Of a stretch of DNA of 64,000 bases, positions 38,523-47,725 are shown piece by piece. Position 1 is the first letter of the stretch, and the number at the start of each line of letters is the position of its first letter. Below the pieces are notes generated by a model that made no database searches, had not been told where the DNA came from, and was given only the letters and a program-made list of their open reading frames with translations. Both the position numbers and the translations under genes were made by a program. Source of the DNA: Polyangiaceae bacterium (GTDB lineage: Bacteria > Myxococcota_A > Polyangia > Polyangiales > Polyangiaceae); assembly GCA_023150915.1 (NCBI GenBank), contig JAKLKA010000007.1, forward strand, positions 48,591 through 112,590, in the 5' to 3' direction.

Positions 38523-39745
38523 GACGCTGGTCCGTATCGTTGGTGCTGTCGGCGACCCTGTGGTGCGCGTCCGCTCTGGCGGCCGACGAAGCGCGCACCT
38601 ACTTCGACATCGGAGCCAAGGCCTATCAGGCCGGGCGTTACCTCGACGCTGCCCAGGCCTTCGACGAGGCGTACCGGCGCTCGAGCCGCCCAGGGCTCTT
38701 GTTCTCGCTCGGCCAGGCGCATCGCATGGAGTATTTTGCGCGCAATGACCCGGCGCGGCTGAAGGACGCGATTCGCTATTACGAGGAGTACCTGGCGAAG
38801 GAGCCGGGGGGGAAGCGCGCGGTCGAGTCCACGGACGCGCTGTCCAAGCTCAAGCCGTTGGCGGGTGCCAGTTCGGACAAGTCGACCACTCCCGCGTCGC
38901 CGCCGCCGCCCAGCAAGCCGCGGGTGATGATCTCGTCACCGACCCCCGACGTGAAGGTCACCTTCGACGGGCGCCCGGTGAACCATCCGTTCATTCAAGA
39001 GGTCGAGGCCGGAAGGCACAAGGTCGTGCTCAGCGCGCCCGGCCACGAAGACTATGCTCGCGAGATCGTGGTGGACGCCAAGACCGGTGCGCCGCCTCTG
39101 GACATTCCGCTGAAAGAGCGGCCGGCCGTCTTGATCGTCAATGCCCCGGACGGGGCCGAGGTCGCCGTCGACGGGCGCTTTCAAGGGGTCACGCCCCTGC
39201 CGCCGCTGCCGGTCGCGTCGGGCAGGCACTTCGTCAGCGTCACCCTGAACGGCAAGCGCGCGTTTTCCGAGCGGGTGAGCCTGGAGCGCGGTCAGAAGAA
39301 GAAGCTGGACGTGACGCTCGAGAGCACCGGCCAGCGAACCGCGTCGTGGGTCCTGATGGGGGTCGGCGCCGGGGGGCTCGTCACCGCTGGGGTGCTGGGC
39401 TACTTCGCGCTCGACAAGCAGAGCAAGGCGGAAGACCTGCGTGACGCCACCACCAGCCAGGGCGGGCAGGGGACGGATACCATTTCGCGGTACGAGCGCC
39501 TGCGCGACAGCCGGGACGACTACCGGACCGCGGCGTTGATCACTGCCGGCGCTGGCCTCGGCGTGGGCACGCTGGGCCTGATGCTCTACGCCTTCGACCC
39601 CGCCAAGGCGCCGCTGCCCCCGGCCGACGACGCCCCCGGTCAGCCCAAGGCCCCCGCCGGGCCCGCGGCTCCGAGCATGGAGATCTCGGCCGTGCCGATG
39701 TGGGCTCCGGGGTTCCGCGGCGCCAGCGTGCTGGGGCGGTTCTGA
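38519..39745 (+). CDS. Exported TPR/PEGA protein with two-helix module (type 2 of 3)
   Basis: 408 residues from a GTG overlapping the previous stop. Signal peptide ...LWCASALA, a TPR region (YFDIGAKAYQAGRYLDAAQA), a Pro-rich linker, and two PEGA-like domains (VKVTFDGRPVNHPFIQEVEAG; AEVAVDGRFQGVTPLPPLPV). Then two hydrophobic helices (VLMGVGAGGLVTAGVLGYFAL; ALITAGAGLGVGTLGLMLYAF) and the end ...ASVLGRF. It closes the kinase/FG-GAP operon. The convergent neighbour ends on the adjacent base, so the two stop codons touch and no terminator fits between. Confidence 0.72.
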   Translation: MRRWSVSLVLSATLWCASALAADEARTYFDIGAKAYQAGRYLDAAQAFDEAYRRSSRPGLLFSLGQAHRMEYFARNDPARLKDAIRYYEEYLAKEPGGKRAVESTDALSKLKPLAGASSDKSTTPASPPPPSKPRVMISSPTPDVKVTFDGRPVNHPFIQEVEAGRHKVVLSAPGHEDYAREIVVDAKTGAPPLDIPLKERPAVLIVNAPDGAEVAVDGRFQGVTPLPPLPVASGRHFVSVTLNGKRAFSERVSLERGQKKKLDVTLESTGQRTASWVLMGVGAGGLVTAGVLGYFALDKQSKAEDLRDATTSQGGQGTDTISRYERLRDSRDDYRTAALITAGAGLGVGTLGLMLYAFDPAKAPLPPADDAPGQPKAPAGPAAPSMEISAVPMWAPGFRGASVLGRF

Positions 39746-40489
39746 CTAGCCGCCGGGGCAGCTGACCGTCGGGTTCCCCGCGGCGTCGGCCTTGCACATG
39801 CCGCCGCACGGCTCGCTGGCCACGCAGCCGCAGCTTGGCACCGAGCCGCAGGCGGCCGGCAAGACCTTGCAGGCGAACGTGTCGGGATAGCCGCCGACGT
39901 CCGAGAGCTGGATCTGGCAGTACTGCTGCTGGGCCATGCAGAAGAGGTGGCCGCAGGCGAATAGATCCTGCGGCGGGGTGCAGCCGCCCTTGGCGCTGAC
40001 GTCCCAGCCGCCGGACTGACCCGAACACTCGTTGCCCGCCACCTTGCCCTCGCAGGTGCAGACCGGGGCGTACATCAAGTCGCAGCCCTGCGGGCGCGTC
40101 GTGCACTTGCCGGGGGAGCCAGCGCCGCACAGGTCATCGCCGTAGTCGCAGTACTCGTCGGCCGCACACGGCTTCGACGGTGAGCACGAGCCGGCGGGCG
40201 GCGCGCAGGTTCCGTTCGGCGGCCACGAGGAACCCGCCGGACACTGCGGGTTGCCCGGCGTGGGACAGACCGGAGTGACCGGGTTCCCCTGGCCGTCGCA
40301 GCACGGCACGAAGCTCTCGCAGGTTCCGCCGCTGCCGCCGGCACCCCCGCCCGACGACCCGCCGCTGCCGCTGCCGCCAGCACTGCCGCCGCTGCCGCCG
40401 GTGCTCGAGCCGTCGCTGTCGGTGGAGCCACCGCAGCCAGCGGCCAGCGCACACAGAGCCACCAGGGTCGGGACGAGAATGCGCGTCAT
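39746..40489 (-). CDS. Lipoprotein with Gly-rich spacer and Kazal-like region
   Basis: 247 residues from ATG 40,489. Lipobox LVALCALAAGC (Cys 19), a Gly/Ser spacer, then a Cys-rich protein of about 20 cysteines. The segment GCDLMYAPVCTCEGKVAGN with a following NEC...GGC pattern resembles Kazal-type protease inhibitor domains, where PVCGxDGxTYxNxC is typical. The C-terminus has a second compact Cys region (AACGSVPSCGCVASEPCGGMC). An inhibitor role is inferred from this partial pattern only. Confidence 0.6.
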   Translation of the reverse strand: MTRILVPTLVALCALAAGCGGSTDSDGSSTGGSGGSAGGSGSGGSSGGGAGGSGGTCESFVPCCDGQGNPVTPVCPTPGNPQCPAGSSWPPNGTCAPPAGSCSPSKPCAADEYCDYGDDLCGAGSPGKCTTRPQGCDLMYAPVCTCEGKVAGNECSGQSGGWDVSAKGGCTPPQDLFACGHLFCMAQQQYCQIQLSDVGGYPDTFACKVLPAACGSVPSCGCVASEPCGGMCKADAAGNPTVSCPGG

Positions 40490-40582
40490 GGCGCCCTGCC
40501 TAGCAATCGGCGTTCCAGCCCGCGCCCCGCCCATTCGCGAGAGAAACGCCGAGCGGGTGTGCCGGGCTGTGCCAGAGCCGGA

Positions 40583-42493
40583 TCACTTCTTCGGGCACAG
40601 CGGGCAGAGCGGCTCGCTGTCGGCCTCGTCCACGCAGATCAGGTCCCACTTGCCCGGCGGGTCGCCGGAGGTCTTGCAGCAGAACTTGTCCTTGGCGCAG
40701 ATCGCCTTCGTGCACTCGGTGCACGTCTCGGGCAGGGCCGCGCCCGTGGTGCACTCGCTGTGCGTGCCGCACGGGGTCTTGCCGCACGCGCCGCCGCACT
40801 CGGGCTTGATGGTCGGGTCCTTCATCACGTAGTCGACGCACTTCTGCGCCCACTGCCCGCTCTGGGCGTCGCAGCACGACGGGTCGTGGTTGCACACCGC
40901 CAGCGTGCAGGTGTTGCACGACTTCTTCATCGCCGCGCCGGTCTCGCACGCGGTGTGCGAGGTGCACGCCGGGTCCTGGCACGGCGCGTTGCACAGTGCC
41001 GCCACTTCGGCCACGCACAGGTCGTCCCACCCGGTCGTGCAGCAATAGATGTCGACGGCACAGATCGCGGCCTCGCACACCCCGCACTTCGGATCGAGGG
41101 CGCCGCCGGTCGTGCACTTGTCGTGATCGCACTTGCCGCTGGTGGTGGTGCTGCCGCCGCTTCCGGCGCCGCAGCCGCTGAGCGGGTTGGCGCACGGCAG
41201 GCACACGCCGTAGCCACCGGCGATCTCCTCACACTGCATGTGGATCTGGTGCTTCGTGTCCTTTCCGAACAGCAGATCCATCAAGAAGGCCGACGCCAGC
41301 TGCATCAGCGGGTCACCCTTGAACAAGCTATTGATCAGCGGATCGAGCTCGATGGGCTTGCAGTCTTCGTCGCCGTTGCAGGGCACGCACACGCCGCACT
41401 TCTTGCCGTCCAAGATCTCGATGCTGGCGCAGGCGTTCATCGGGAACTTCTGGATGGCGTCCTGGATCTTGACCTTCTTGATCCCCAGGTTGATCTCGCT
41501 GCCGCCCACCAGATCCCGGATGATCTTGCCGACGTTCACGTCCATGCTGACCCCGGCGCAGTCGCCGTCGCCCGAGCAGGTGTTGGTGACGCCGTCGAAC
41601 GGGGGCGGCAGCACGGCACCGGACGAGAGCAGGTCGGTACAGCCCTTGGCGGGGTGCGAGCAGGTGCCGTGGTCACCGCCGTTGATCGGCATCTTGCACT
41701 TCCACGTCTCGGGCGAGGCGTTGTTCCCGCAGCCGTAGCACTCGGCGTCGGTCTTGCAGTCGGTGCCTTCGGCGCCGGCCGCGCCGCAGGGCTTGATGCA
41801 CTTGCCGCCCGAGCACTCCATGCCCGTGCCGCAGGGCTTGGTGGGCGAGCACTCGGCGCACACGTGGTTGTTGCACGCCTTGGCCACCGTGCCGCCGATC
41901 TCGCACTTTGCACAGTCGGCGTCCGCCGAGCAGTTGCCCGGGCACTTGTCTTCGCACTTGCCGGATGCCCCGCAGCCCTGGTTGCCGGTGCAATTCTGCG
42001 TGTTGCCGCTGACGCACGCCACGCACTTGCTGGTCGCCAGGTCGCACACCTGGTGCATCGGATCGCAGGCCGCGCAGTCGGCGTCTTTCTTACAGCTGAT
42101 GGTCGGCGTGCCGCTGCCGTCCGCTGGGCAGGTGAGGTCTTCCGGCGCGCACGCACCGAACGAGGTGCACTGCTCGCCGGCTTTGCAGTCCGTCTTCTTG
42201 AAGCACGCCACGCAGCGCGTGTTCGCGACGTCGCACTTGGTTCGCCCGTACGAGCAGCCCTCGCACTCGGCGTTCGTATGGCAGTTGTTCAAGAGGCACA
42301 TGCCCGAGCCGTACGCACCGGCCCCGGCCGCGCCGCCCAGGCCGCCGTCGTCACCCCCGGTGCCGCCACCGCCACCGAAGTTCGAAGGGGGGCCGCCCCC
42401 GCCCTTGTCGTTGCCGCAGCCAGGCACGCTCAGCGCGAGCGCGAGCCCGGCCATCAGCGTGGTCGCCAAGATGCCCTTCAAGGACGCCGCCAT
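40583..42493 (-). CDS. Large Cys-rich lipoprotein, paralogue 1
   Basis: 636 residues from ATG 42,493. Signal with lipid Cys 26 (ALALSVPGC), Gly-rich spacer, then CLLNNCHTNAECEGCSYGRTKC and several Cys clusters with CDPMHQVCD. A mid region (NTCSGDGDCAGVSMDVNVGK, IRDLVGGSEI) is low in cysteine. The C-terminal third repeats a unit of the form Cys-x-aliphatic ... D-x-x-C-C-...-W-x-x-x-C-V, for example DIYCCTTGWDDLCV and KFCC. Adjacent paralogue at 42,624 shares this order throughout. About 60 cysteines; surface or extracellular structural role is likely. No clear ribosome site is visible before the start. Confidence 0.7.
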   Translation of the reverse strand: MAASLKGILATTLMAGLALALSVPGCGNDKGGGGPPSNFGGGGGTGGDDGGLGGAAGAGAYGSGMCLLNNCHTNAECEGCSYGRTKCDVANTRCVACFKKTDCKAGEQCTSFGACAPEDLTCPADGSGTPTISCKKDADCAACDPMHQVCDLATSKCVACVSGNTQNCTGNQGCGASGKCEDKCPGNCSADADCAKCEIGGTVAKACNNHVCAECSPTKPCGTGMECSGGKCIKPCGAAGAEGTDCKTDAECYGCGNNASPETWKCKMPINGGDHGTCSHPAKGCTDLLSSGAVLPPPFDGVTNTCSGDGDCAGVSMDVNVGKIIRDLVGGSEINLGIKKVKIQDAIQKFPMNACASIEILDGKKCGVCVPCNGDEDCKPIELDPLINSLFKGDPLMQLASAFLMDLLFGKDTKHQIHMQCEEIAGGYGVCLPCANPLSGCGAGSGGSTTTSGKCDHDKCTTGGALDPKCGVCEAAICAVDIYCCTTGWDDLCVAEVAALCNAPCQDPACTSHTACETGAAMKKSCNTCTLAVCNHDPSCCDAQSGQWAQKCVDYVMKDPTIKPECGGACGKTPCGTHSECTTGAALPETCTECTKAICAKDKFCCKTSGDPPGKWDLICVDEADSEPLCPLCPKK

Positions 42494-42623
42494 GGAAGGG
42501 AGGATAGCAGAAACCTTGGCGTTTTCTGCCGTCGCCTGCAACGGGCGAAAAGCGCGCCCCGAGCGGAGCGCGCTCGCCGACGCGGAGACGTTCCGGCGAG
42601 CCGGAACGCCTCCCGTCACTCAC

Positions 42624-44495
42624 TCACGGGCAGGTGCAGCCGGTGGTGGTCTTCGCCTTGCCGACGCAGATGCTGTCCCACGAGTTGGTGCAGCAGTAGT
42701 TGTCCGCGTTGCACACGTTGGTCGCGCAGGTGGAGCAGGTCTTGGTCAGCGGGCCGCCCGTGGTGCACTCGCTGTGGGCGCAGCCGGTGCCGCAGGCCGA
42801 CGCGCAGGCCGTCTCGGCCTTTGCCTCGGTCACGCACTGCGAGTCCCACTTGCTGGTGCAGCAGAAGGCGTCGTTGTCGCAGACCGCCTTGGTGCAGGCG
42901 CTGCAGGTCGGGCTGAGCGCCTTGCCCTCGGTGCAGGGGGTGTGATCACAGGTGGTCGTTCCCGTGCCGCCGCAGCCGTTCGGGCAGTACTTGTCGACGG
43001 CCTTGATGCAGATGTCGTCCCACGCCGTCGTGCAACAGTACGAATCGTTCTTGCACACCTCGGCCGCGCAGGTGTCGCAGCTGGCCTTGAGCGGGCCGCC
43101 CTTCTCGCACACCTTGTGATCGCAGGCGCCGGTGTTGCCGCCGGTGGTCTGCCCGCAGGCCTTGAGCGGGTTCGCGCAGGGCATGCACACGCCGTAGCCG
43201 GCCGCGATGTTCAGGCACTGGAAGTGCAGGCTGTGGTCCTTCTCGGAGCCATAGAGCAGCTCGAGCAGCAGCTTGCCGGCGATCTGCACCAGCGGATCAC
43301 CCTTGAACAGGTCGAACGAGACCTTGTCCATGTCGATCTTCTGGCAGTCCGAGTCGACCTTGCAGGGCACGCACACGCCGCACTTGGTGTCGTTGATCAA
43401 GTTGATGCTGGCGCACTTCGGCATGCCGTACTTGACGATCGAGTCCTGGATCTTGATCTTCTTGCCGAAGACGTCGATCTCTGGCCCGCCCACCAGGTCG
43501 CGAACCAGCTCGCCCACGTTGTATTCGATGCCCACGTTGGCGCAGTTGGTGTCGCTGGAGCAGGTGTTGGTCACCTTGTCGTAGGGCGGCGGCAGCACCG
43601 CGCCCTGGCCCAGGTCGGAACAGCCGGTGGCCGGCGCCGAGCAGACGCCGTGCAGGCCGCCATTGATCGGCAGCTTGCAGTCCCACTTCGGTGCCGTGGT
43701 CTTGGTCGGGTCGCCGCAGCCTTCGCAGTCGCCCTTGGTGTTGCAGGTGCCCGCGGCCTGCCCCGGGATGCCGCACGGCTTGATGCAGGTGCCCTTCTGG
43801 CACACGAAGCCGGCGGGGCAAGCGTAGGTGTCCGAGCACTCGGCGCACTTGTGGTTGTAGCAAGCCTTGGCGTTCTTCGCGTCAGTGCCGGTGCCGTACA
43901 CGCACCGCATGCAGTCGTTGTTGGTGGTGCAGCTGTCGGGGCACTTGTGCGAGCACTTGTTGTCGACGCAGATGTCCGTCTGCGAGCACTGGCTGGTGTT
44001 GCCCTCGGTGCAGGCGACGCACTTGCTCTTGGTGGTGTCGCAAATCTGGTGCATCGGGTCGCAGGCCGCGCAGTCCGAGTTCGACTTGCAGGTGACGGTC
44101 GGCTCGGCGTTCGCGTCCTGCGGGCAGGTCTGCCCCGTGGGGGCGCAGGTGCCGTACGACGTGCACGCCTGACCCGCCGGGCACCCCTGGCCGGTGGCGG
44201 GGTCGCAGGCCACGCAGCGGTGGTCGGACTGCTTGCACTTGGTTCGACCGTCGCTGCAGCCGGCGCAATCGCCGTCCGAGCTGCAGTTGTTCAGGATGCA
44301 GATGTTCGAGGTGCTGCCCCCGGTGCCACCCCCGGTGCCCCCGGCGCCGCCGCTGCCACCGATGGCTCCCGTTCCGCCACCGCCGCTGCTGCTGCTGGCG
44401 TCGTCGTCGCCGCCACAGGCGGGCGCGAGGGTCAGAGGAATGGCGACTGCGAAGGCCGCAACGAACAAGCCCTTGAGGCGATCAGAGAAAGACAC
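42624..44495 (-). CDS. Large Cys-rich lipoprotein, paralogue 2
   Basis: 623 residues from GTG 44,495, which has AGGAGG six bases upstream; an ATG at 44,519 is less well placed. Signal with lipid Cys 27 (LTLAPAC), a GGGGTGAIGGSGG spacer, and CILNNCSSDGDCAGCSDGRTKC matching paralogue 1. It has the same CDPMHQICD cluster, the same IRDLVGG-type mid region (VRDLVGGPEIDVFGKKIKIQ) and C-terminal units such as DSYCCTTAWDDICI, AFCCTSKWDSQCV and NYCCTNSWDSICV. The two genes lie head to tail 130 nt apart and clearly arose by tandem duplication. Confidence 0.72.
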   Translation of the reverse strand: MSFSDRLKGLFVAAFAVAIPLTLAPACGGDDDASSSSGGGGTGAIGGSGGAGGTGGGTGGSTSNICILNNCSSDGDCAGCSDGRTKCKQSDHRCVACDPATGQGCPAGQACTSYGTCAPTGQTCPQDANAEPTVTCKSNSDCAACDPMHQICDTTKSKCVACTEGNTSQCSQTDICVDNKCSHKCPDSCTTNNDCMRCVYGTGTDAKNAKACYNHKCAECSDTYACPAGFVCQKGTCIKPCGIPGQAAGTCNTKGDCEGCGDPTKTTAPKWDCKLPINGGLHGVCSAPATGCSDLGQGAVLPPPYDKVTNTCSSDTNCANVGIEYNVGELVRDLVGGPEIDVFGKKIKIQDSIVKYGMPKCASINLINDTKCGVCVPCKVDSDCQKIDMDKVSFDLFKGDPLVQIAGKLLLELLYGSEKDHSLHFQCLNIAAGYGVCMPCANPLKACGQTTGGNTGACDHKVCEKGGPLKASCDTCAAEVCKNDSYCCTTAWDDICIKAVDKYCPNGCGGTGTTTCDHTPCTEGKALSPTCSACTKAVCDNDAFCCTSKWDSQCVTEAKAETACASACGTGCAHSECTTGGPLTKTCSTCATNVCNADNYCCTNSWDSICVGKAKTTTGCTCP

Positions 44496-44660
44496 GAGGA
44501 GCCTCCTGTCGGATGACAAGCCGAGCCATCAGGATACCGAACCCTGACGAGAAAGGAAAACCGCGCGCGGTCTACACCCCGGCGGCGCGCTCGGCAACCG
44601 CTCAGGGGGCGCATGTGGGTCTTCCGGAGCCGGGCGCCGCCGCCCCGGCAAAAGCCACGG

Positions 44661-46088
44661 TCACTTCAGGCGGTAGACGACCTCGGACCCCACCAAGAGG
44701 TCGTGCGCCGCGCGCTTTTCCGGGTGGAAGGCCGCAATCGCCAGCCCCGCCGCGTACAGCAGACTGAGCAGCACGTTGCCCAGCGCGACCGCCAGCACCA
44801 GCCCCTTGAAGGCATCGACATCGGTCAGCTGGATCTGGCGGATCGCGATCGCGAGCCCGCCGCGGCCCTCGGTGAGCAGGATCACCAGCCCGGCAAAGAA
44901 CGGCATCCACATGCTGGCTATGGTGCGGGTGAGCGACCGCCCGACCCCCAGCGGGCCGCCGTCGAGCCGGCGGACGCGCAGGTTCATCAGTGCCTTTCCC
45001 AACGTTTGACCGCGAATGGCGTGGGCGAGCGTGACGTAGCCCAGATGGAGCAACAGGCCCGGCAGGCCCAGAAACCCGATCACCAGGCTAGCCAGCGCCA
45101 CGTCGATGCCGACCGCCGCCCCGCGCACCCAGAAACCGCCGAAGCGCACCTTCTCGGGCGCCGCGGCCTCGAGCGCGGCAATCAGCTCGTCGTAGCTGGC
45201 AAACCGCTCTGTGGGGGCCTTCGCCATCAGCCGCTCCACGATGGCGGCCAGCGGCTTGGGGACGTCGGGCGTGGCGCTCGCGACCTTCGGTGGGGGCTCG
45301 GTCAGGTGCTTGCTGATCACCGCGACCGGCGTCTTTGCGTCGAACGGCGGGCGGCTGGTCAGCAAGTGGAAGAACGTGCACCCCACCGAGTACATGTCCG
45401 TGCGGTGATCCACCTCGTCACCCTTGGCCTGCTCCGGCGCCATGTAGAGCGGGCTGCCGACCACGGCGCCGTCACGTGTGATCTTCGAGTCGGTGCCGCC
45501 CACCGGCTTGGCCACGCCGAAGTCCGCGATCTTCACCGCGCCGTTCTTGTCGAGGAGCAGGTTGCTGGGCTTGATGTCGCGGTGGATGATCCCGGCCTGC
45601 TGAGCGTCGCGCAGACCCTTGGCCACCTGAAGCATCAGCGTGCGTGCGCGCTCGGGGTCCAGGCGGTCGCTCTGCTCGACCAGGCGCTCGAGGTCGCCCC
45701 CGTCCACCAGCTCCATCGCGAAGAACAGCGACGTCTTGCCGCTCTCGTCGGCGGCCGGGGTTCGACCGATGTAGTAGATGTGCGCCACGTGCGGCGAGTT
45801 GAGGCGAGCCTGGGCCCGCGCTTCGCGCAAGAAGCGCTCTTGCAGCTCGCCGCTCTCGGCCAGGTCGTGGGGCAAGACCTTGATGGCGACTCGGCGATCG
45901 AGCGAGCGGTCGTGCCCGACGTACACCGCGCCCATCCCGCCGCTGCCCAGGGGGCGTTCGACCTCGAAGTGGTCGAAGCGCTTCCCCGCCCACCGGCCGG
46001 CGTCCAAGCTGGGCCGGTTCGCTGTGGCGCGAGGACCACTCTCGGCGAGCAGTGTGGTCTCGAATGCGTCAGCCCCGTCGAGGCTCAT
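44661..46088 (-). CDS. Ser/Thr protein kinase fused to an RDD membrane domain
   Basis: 475 residues from ATG 46,088. Kinase domain (about 40-300) with GSGGMGAVY, VAIKVL, HRDIKPSN (about 166), DFGVAKPV (about 188) and GSPLYMAPEQ, so it should be active. From about 325 an RDD domain follows: VRFGGFWVRGAAVGIDVALAS opens the first helix, then GQTLGKALMNLRVRRLDGG and a terminal AAHDLLVGSEVVY. RDD proteins are small membrane proteins, sometimes antiporters. Fusion to a kinase makes a membrane-embedded kinase without a sensor outside. Confidence 0.88.
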   Translation of the reverse strand: MSLDGADAFETTLLAESGPRATANRPSLDAGRWAGKRFDHFEVERPLGSGGMGAVYVGHDRSLDRRVAIKVLPHDLAESGELQERFLREARAQARLNSPHVAHIYYIGRTPAADESGKTSLFFAMELVDGGDLERLVEQSDRLDPERARTLMLQVAKGLRDAQQAGIIHRDIKPSNLLLDKNGAVKIADFGVAKPVGGTDSKITRDGAVVGSPLYMAPEQAKGDEVDHRTDMYSVGCTFFHLLTSRPPFDAKTPVAVISKHLTEPPPKVASATPDVPKPLAAIVERLMAKAPTERFASYDELIAALEAAAPEKVRFGGFWVRGAAVGIDVALASLVIGFLGLPGLLLHLGYVTLAHAIRGQTLGKALMNLRVRRLDGGPLGVGRSLTRTIASMWMPFFAGLVILLTEGRGGLAIAIRQIQLTDVDAFKGLVLAVALGNVLLSLLYAAGLAIAAFHPEKRAAHDLLVGSEVVYRLK

Positions 46089-46188
46089 CCCGGATCTCTG
46101 CGACAATGGTCCCACTGGACCGGCAGGTGAGCAATGCACATGCCAGCGGGCGGTGCGAAGCCGACGACGCGGCCGCTGCCGGCCTGCG

Positions 46189-46608
46189 TCAGTACGGGCT
46201 GGCCCCGAACACGTCGCGCAGGCGGTCTTCGACGCTGGGATTCGGGCTGGGCAGCCCCACCCGCAGCGTGATCGTCGTGTCGTCGCCCCAGGGCCACCAC
46301 AGGCCATAGATGATGGCGCCGCCGCTGGGCGCGGTGGAAAAGATCCACTGATCGGCCCGGACCCCGCCCGTCCGTTCGGCAATTTGCTGGACCAGCGGCG
46401 GGGCCGTGCCGAGCGTGCGGTGGTTCCACCGACCGGGGAAGGTGACGGCGAGCGCGGCGTTCGCCTCTTCGACCAGCTCCGTCGAGAATGCCGACGCGAC
46501 GCACGAGAAGCGGGCATCCCAGCTCCACCCGCGCTTCGGCCACTTCGTGCGGAAGTCCGTCAGTTGTGTCAGAAGCGGCTCGAAGGCTGTGGTGACGCGC
46601 TGGCTCAT
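46189..46608 (-). CDS. 139-residue protein of unknown function
   Basis: A soluble-looking protein: MSQRVTTAFEPLLTQLTDFR, a central WDARFSCVASAFSTELVEEA, LAVTFPGRWNHRTLGTAPPL, and IFSTAPSGGAIIYGLWWPWG before a C-terminal RLRDVFGASPY. No signal peptide, no membrane helix. No family was recognised. Codon use is like its neighbours and the stretch reads as a real protein, with mixed hydrophobic and charged composition. It lies 100 nt upstream of the RDD kinase on the same strand and diverges from the TPR gene at 46,704. Confidence 0.55.
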   Translation of the reverse strand: MSQRVTTAFEPLLTQLTDFRTKWPKRGWSWDARFSCVASAFSTELVEEANAALAVTFPGRWNHRTLGTAPPLVQQIAERTGGVRADQWIFSTAPSGGAIIYGLWWPWGDDTTITLRVGLPSPNPSVEDRLRDVFGASPY

Positions 46609-46703
46609 GCGAACCCTGGGAGCCTAGCGCGGTATGGGCTGGGGGTGAAACTCCCTTGCCGAAGCCGCCCAGGCGAGCTTCCATCCCAGGTGTGGTCGCC
46701 CGG

Positions 46704-47708
46704 ATGTTGCGGAAATCCATCGCCCTGGTCGCCGCAGCGCTCGCCCTTTCGCTGAGCTCGCCCGCTGGGGCCGACGCCGACGCCGAGCTGAACCGCGCGC
46801 GGAAGCTGTATTCGCAGGGCCTGACCCAGGAGGCCGCCGGGGACTGGGCAGGCGCGCTGGCCACCTTCGAGGACGTGGCGCGCATCAAGGCGACGCCCCA
46901 GGTTCGGTTCCACGTTGCCCGCTGCAAGGAGCACCTGGGTCGCCTCAACGAGGCGCTCGGCGGGTACCGCATCGCCGAGTACGAAGCCGAGCAGACCGGC
47001 AAAGAGGCCAGCTTGGTCGAGGAGGTCAAGAAGGCTCGCGAAGCGCTCGAAGGGCGCATCCCGCGGCTGACCATCGCTCGCGGCAAGGGCGCCGAGGCGA
47101 TCAAGATCGAGCTCGACGGTGTCGCCCTGGGCGACACTCAGATCGGCCAGCCGATCACGCTCGATCCGGGGCCGCACGTGTTGACCGGCATCGTCGAGCA
47201 AGGCAAGTCCTTCAAGCGCACGATCACGCTCGCCGAACGCGACGCGGTCCGGATCGAGCTCGACGTTCCCGAAGACCTTGCCGTGCCCGCGGCGCCGCCG
47301 CCCGCGGCCAAGCCCGCACCGGGGCCCGAGCCCCGGCCCGCCGTACCCAACCGCGAGCTGCCGCCTCCGGCCAGCGGCTCGCCCTCGGCGGCGCCGTGGA
47401 TCGTCGGCGGCCTCGGCGTCGTGAGCCTGGCGACCTCGGCCGTGTTCTATTCGTTGCGGATGAAGGCCGAAGACGACCTCGACCAAGGCTGCATCGGGCG
47501 AACCTGTCCGGACACTCTGAAGGGCACCCAGCAGAACGGCGAAACCTACGCCGCGCTGAGCGGGGTGACCCTGGGCCTGGGCATCGTAGGGGTCGGGGCT
47601 GGTGTGCTGATGTTGCTCGGGCAGAAGGGCCCACCCGAGAAAGCTCCGGCAGCGGCGCTCGAGCTGACGGGCCGCGGCGGCCGGGTCAGCTTTCGTGGCC
47701 GCTTCTGA
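46704..47708 (+). CDS. Exported TPR protein with two-helix module (type 3 of 3)
   Basis: 334 residues from ATG 46,704 (TTG 46,656 is a weaker upstream start). Signal peptide ending SLSSPAGA, a TPR-like region (LYSQGLTQEAAGDWAGALAT), a PEGA-like part (IKIELDGVALGDTQIGQPI), a Pro-rich linker, two helices (PWIVGGLGVVSLATSAVFYS; GVTLGLGIVGVGAGVLMLLG) around a CIGRTC loop, and an end ...VSFRGRF. It is the closest in design to the protein at 26,942, including the paired Cys in the loop. Possibly co-transcribed with the following lipoprotein gene (17 nt). Confidence 0.7.
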   Translation: MLRKSIALVAAALALSLSSPAGADADAELNRARKLYSQGLTQEAAGDWAGALATFEDVARIKATPQVRFHVARCKEHLGRLNEALGGYRIAEYEAEQTGKEASLVEEVKKAREALEGRIPRLTIARGKGAEAIKIELDGVALGDTQIGQPITLDPGPHVLTGIVEQGKSFKRTITLAERDAVRIELDVPEDLAVPAAPPPAAKPAPGPEPRPAVPNRELPPPASGSPSAAPWIVGGLGVVSLATSAVFYSLRMKAEDDLDQGCIGRTCPDTLKGTQQNGETYAALSGVTLGLGIVGVGAGVLMLLGQKGPPEKAPAAALELTGRGGRVSFRGRF

Positions 47709-47725
47709 TACTCTCTGCCGCGCCG

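Noticed and set aside
40559..42916. 785-codon plus-strand frame over the Cys-rich lipoprotein genes
   Set aside because: The opposite strand encodes a coherent lipoprotein with signal peptide and repeats; the plus frame ends in Arg/Ser/Cys-only sequence.
46656..46703. Upstream TTG start for the TPR gene at 46,704
   Set aside because: It would put a basic Pro-rich stretch before the signal peptide; the ATG gives a normal signal sequence.
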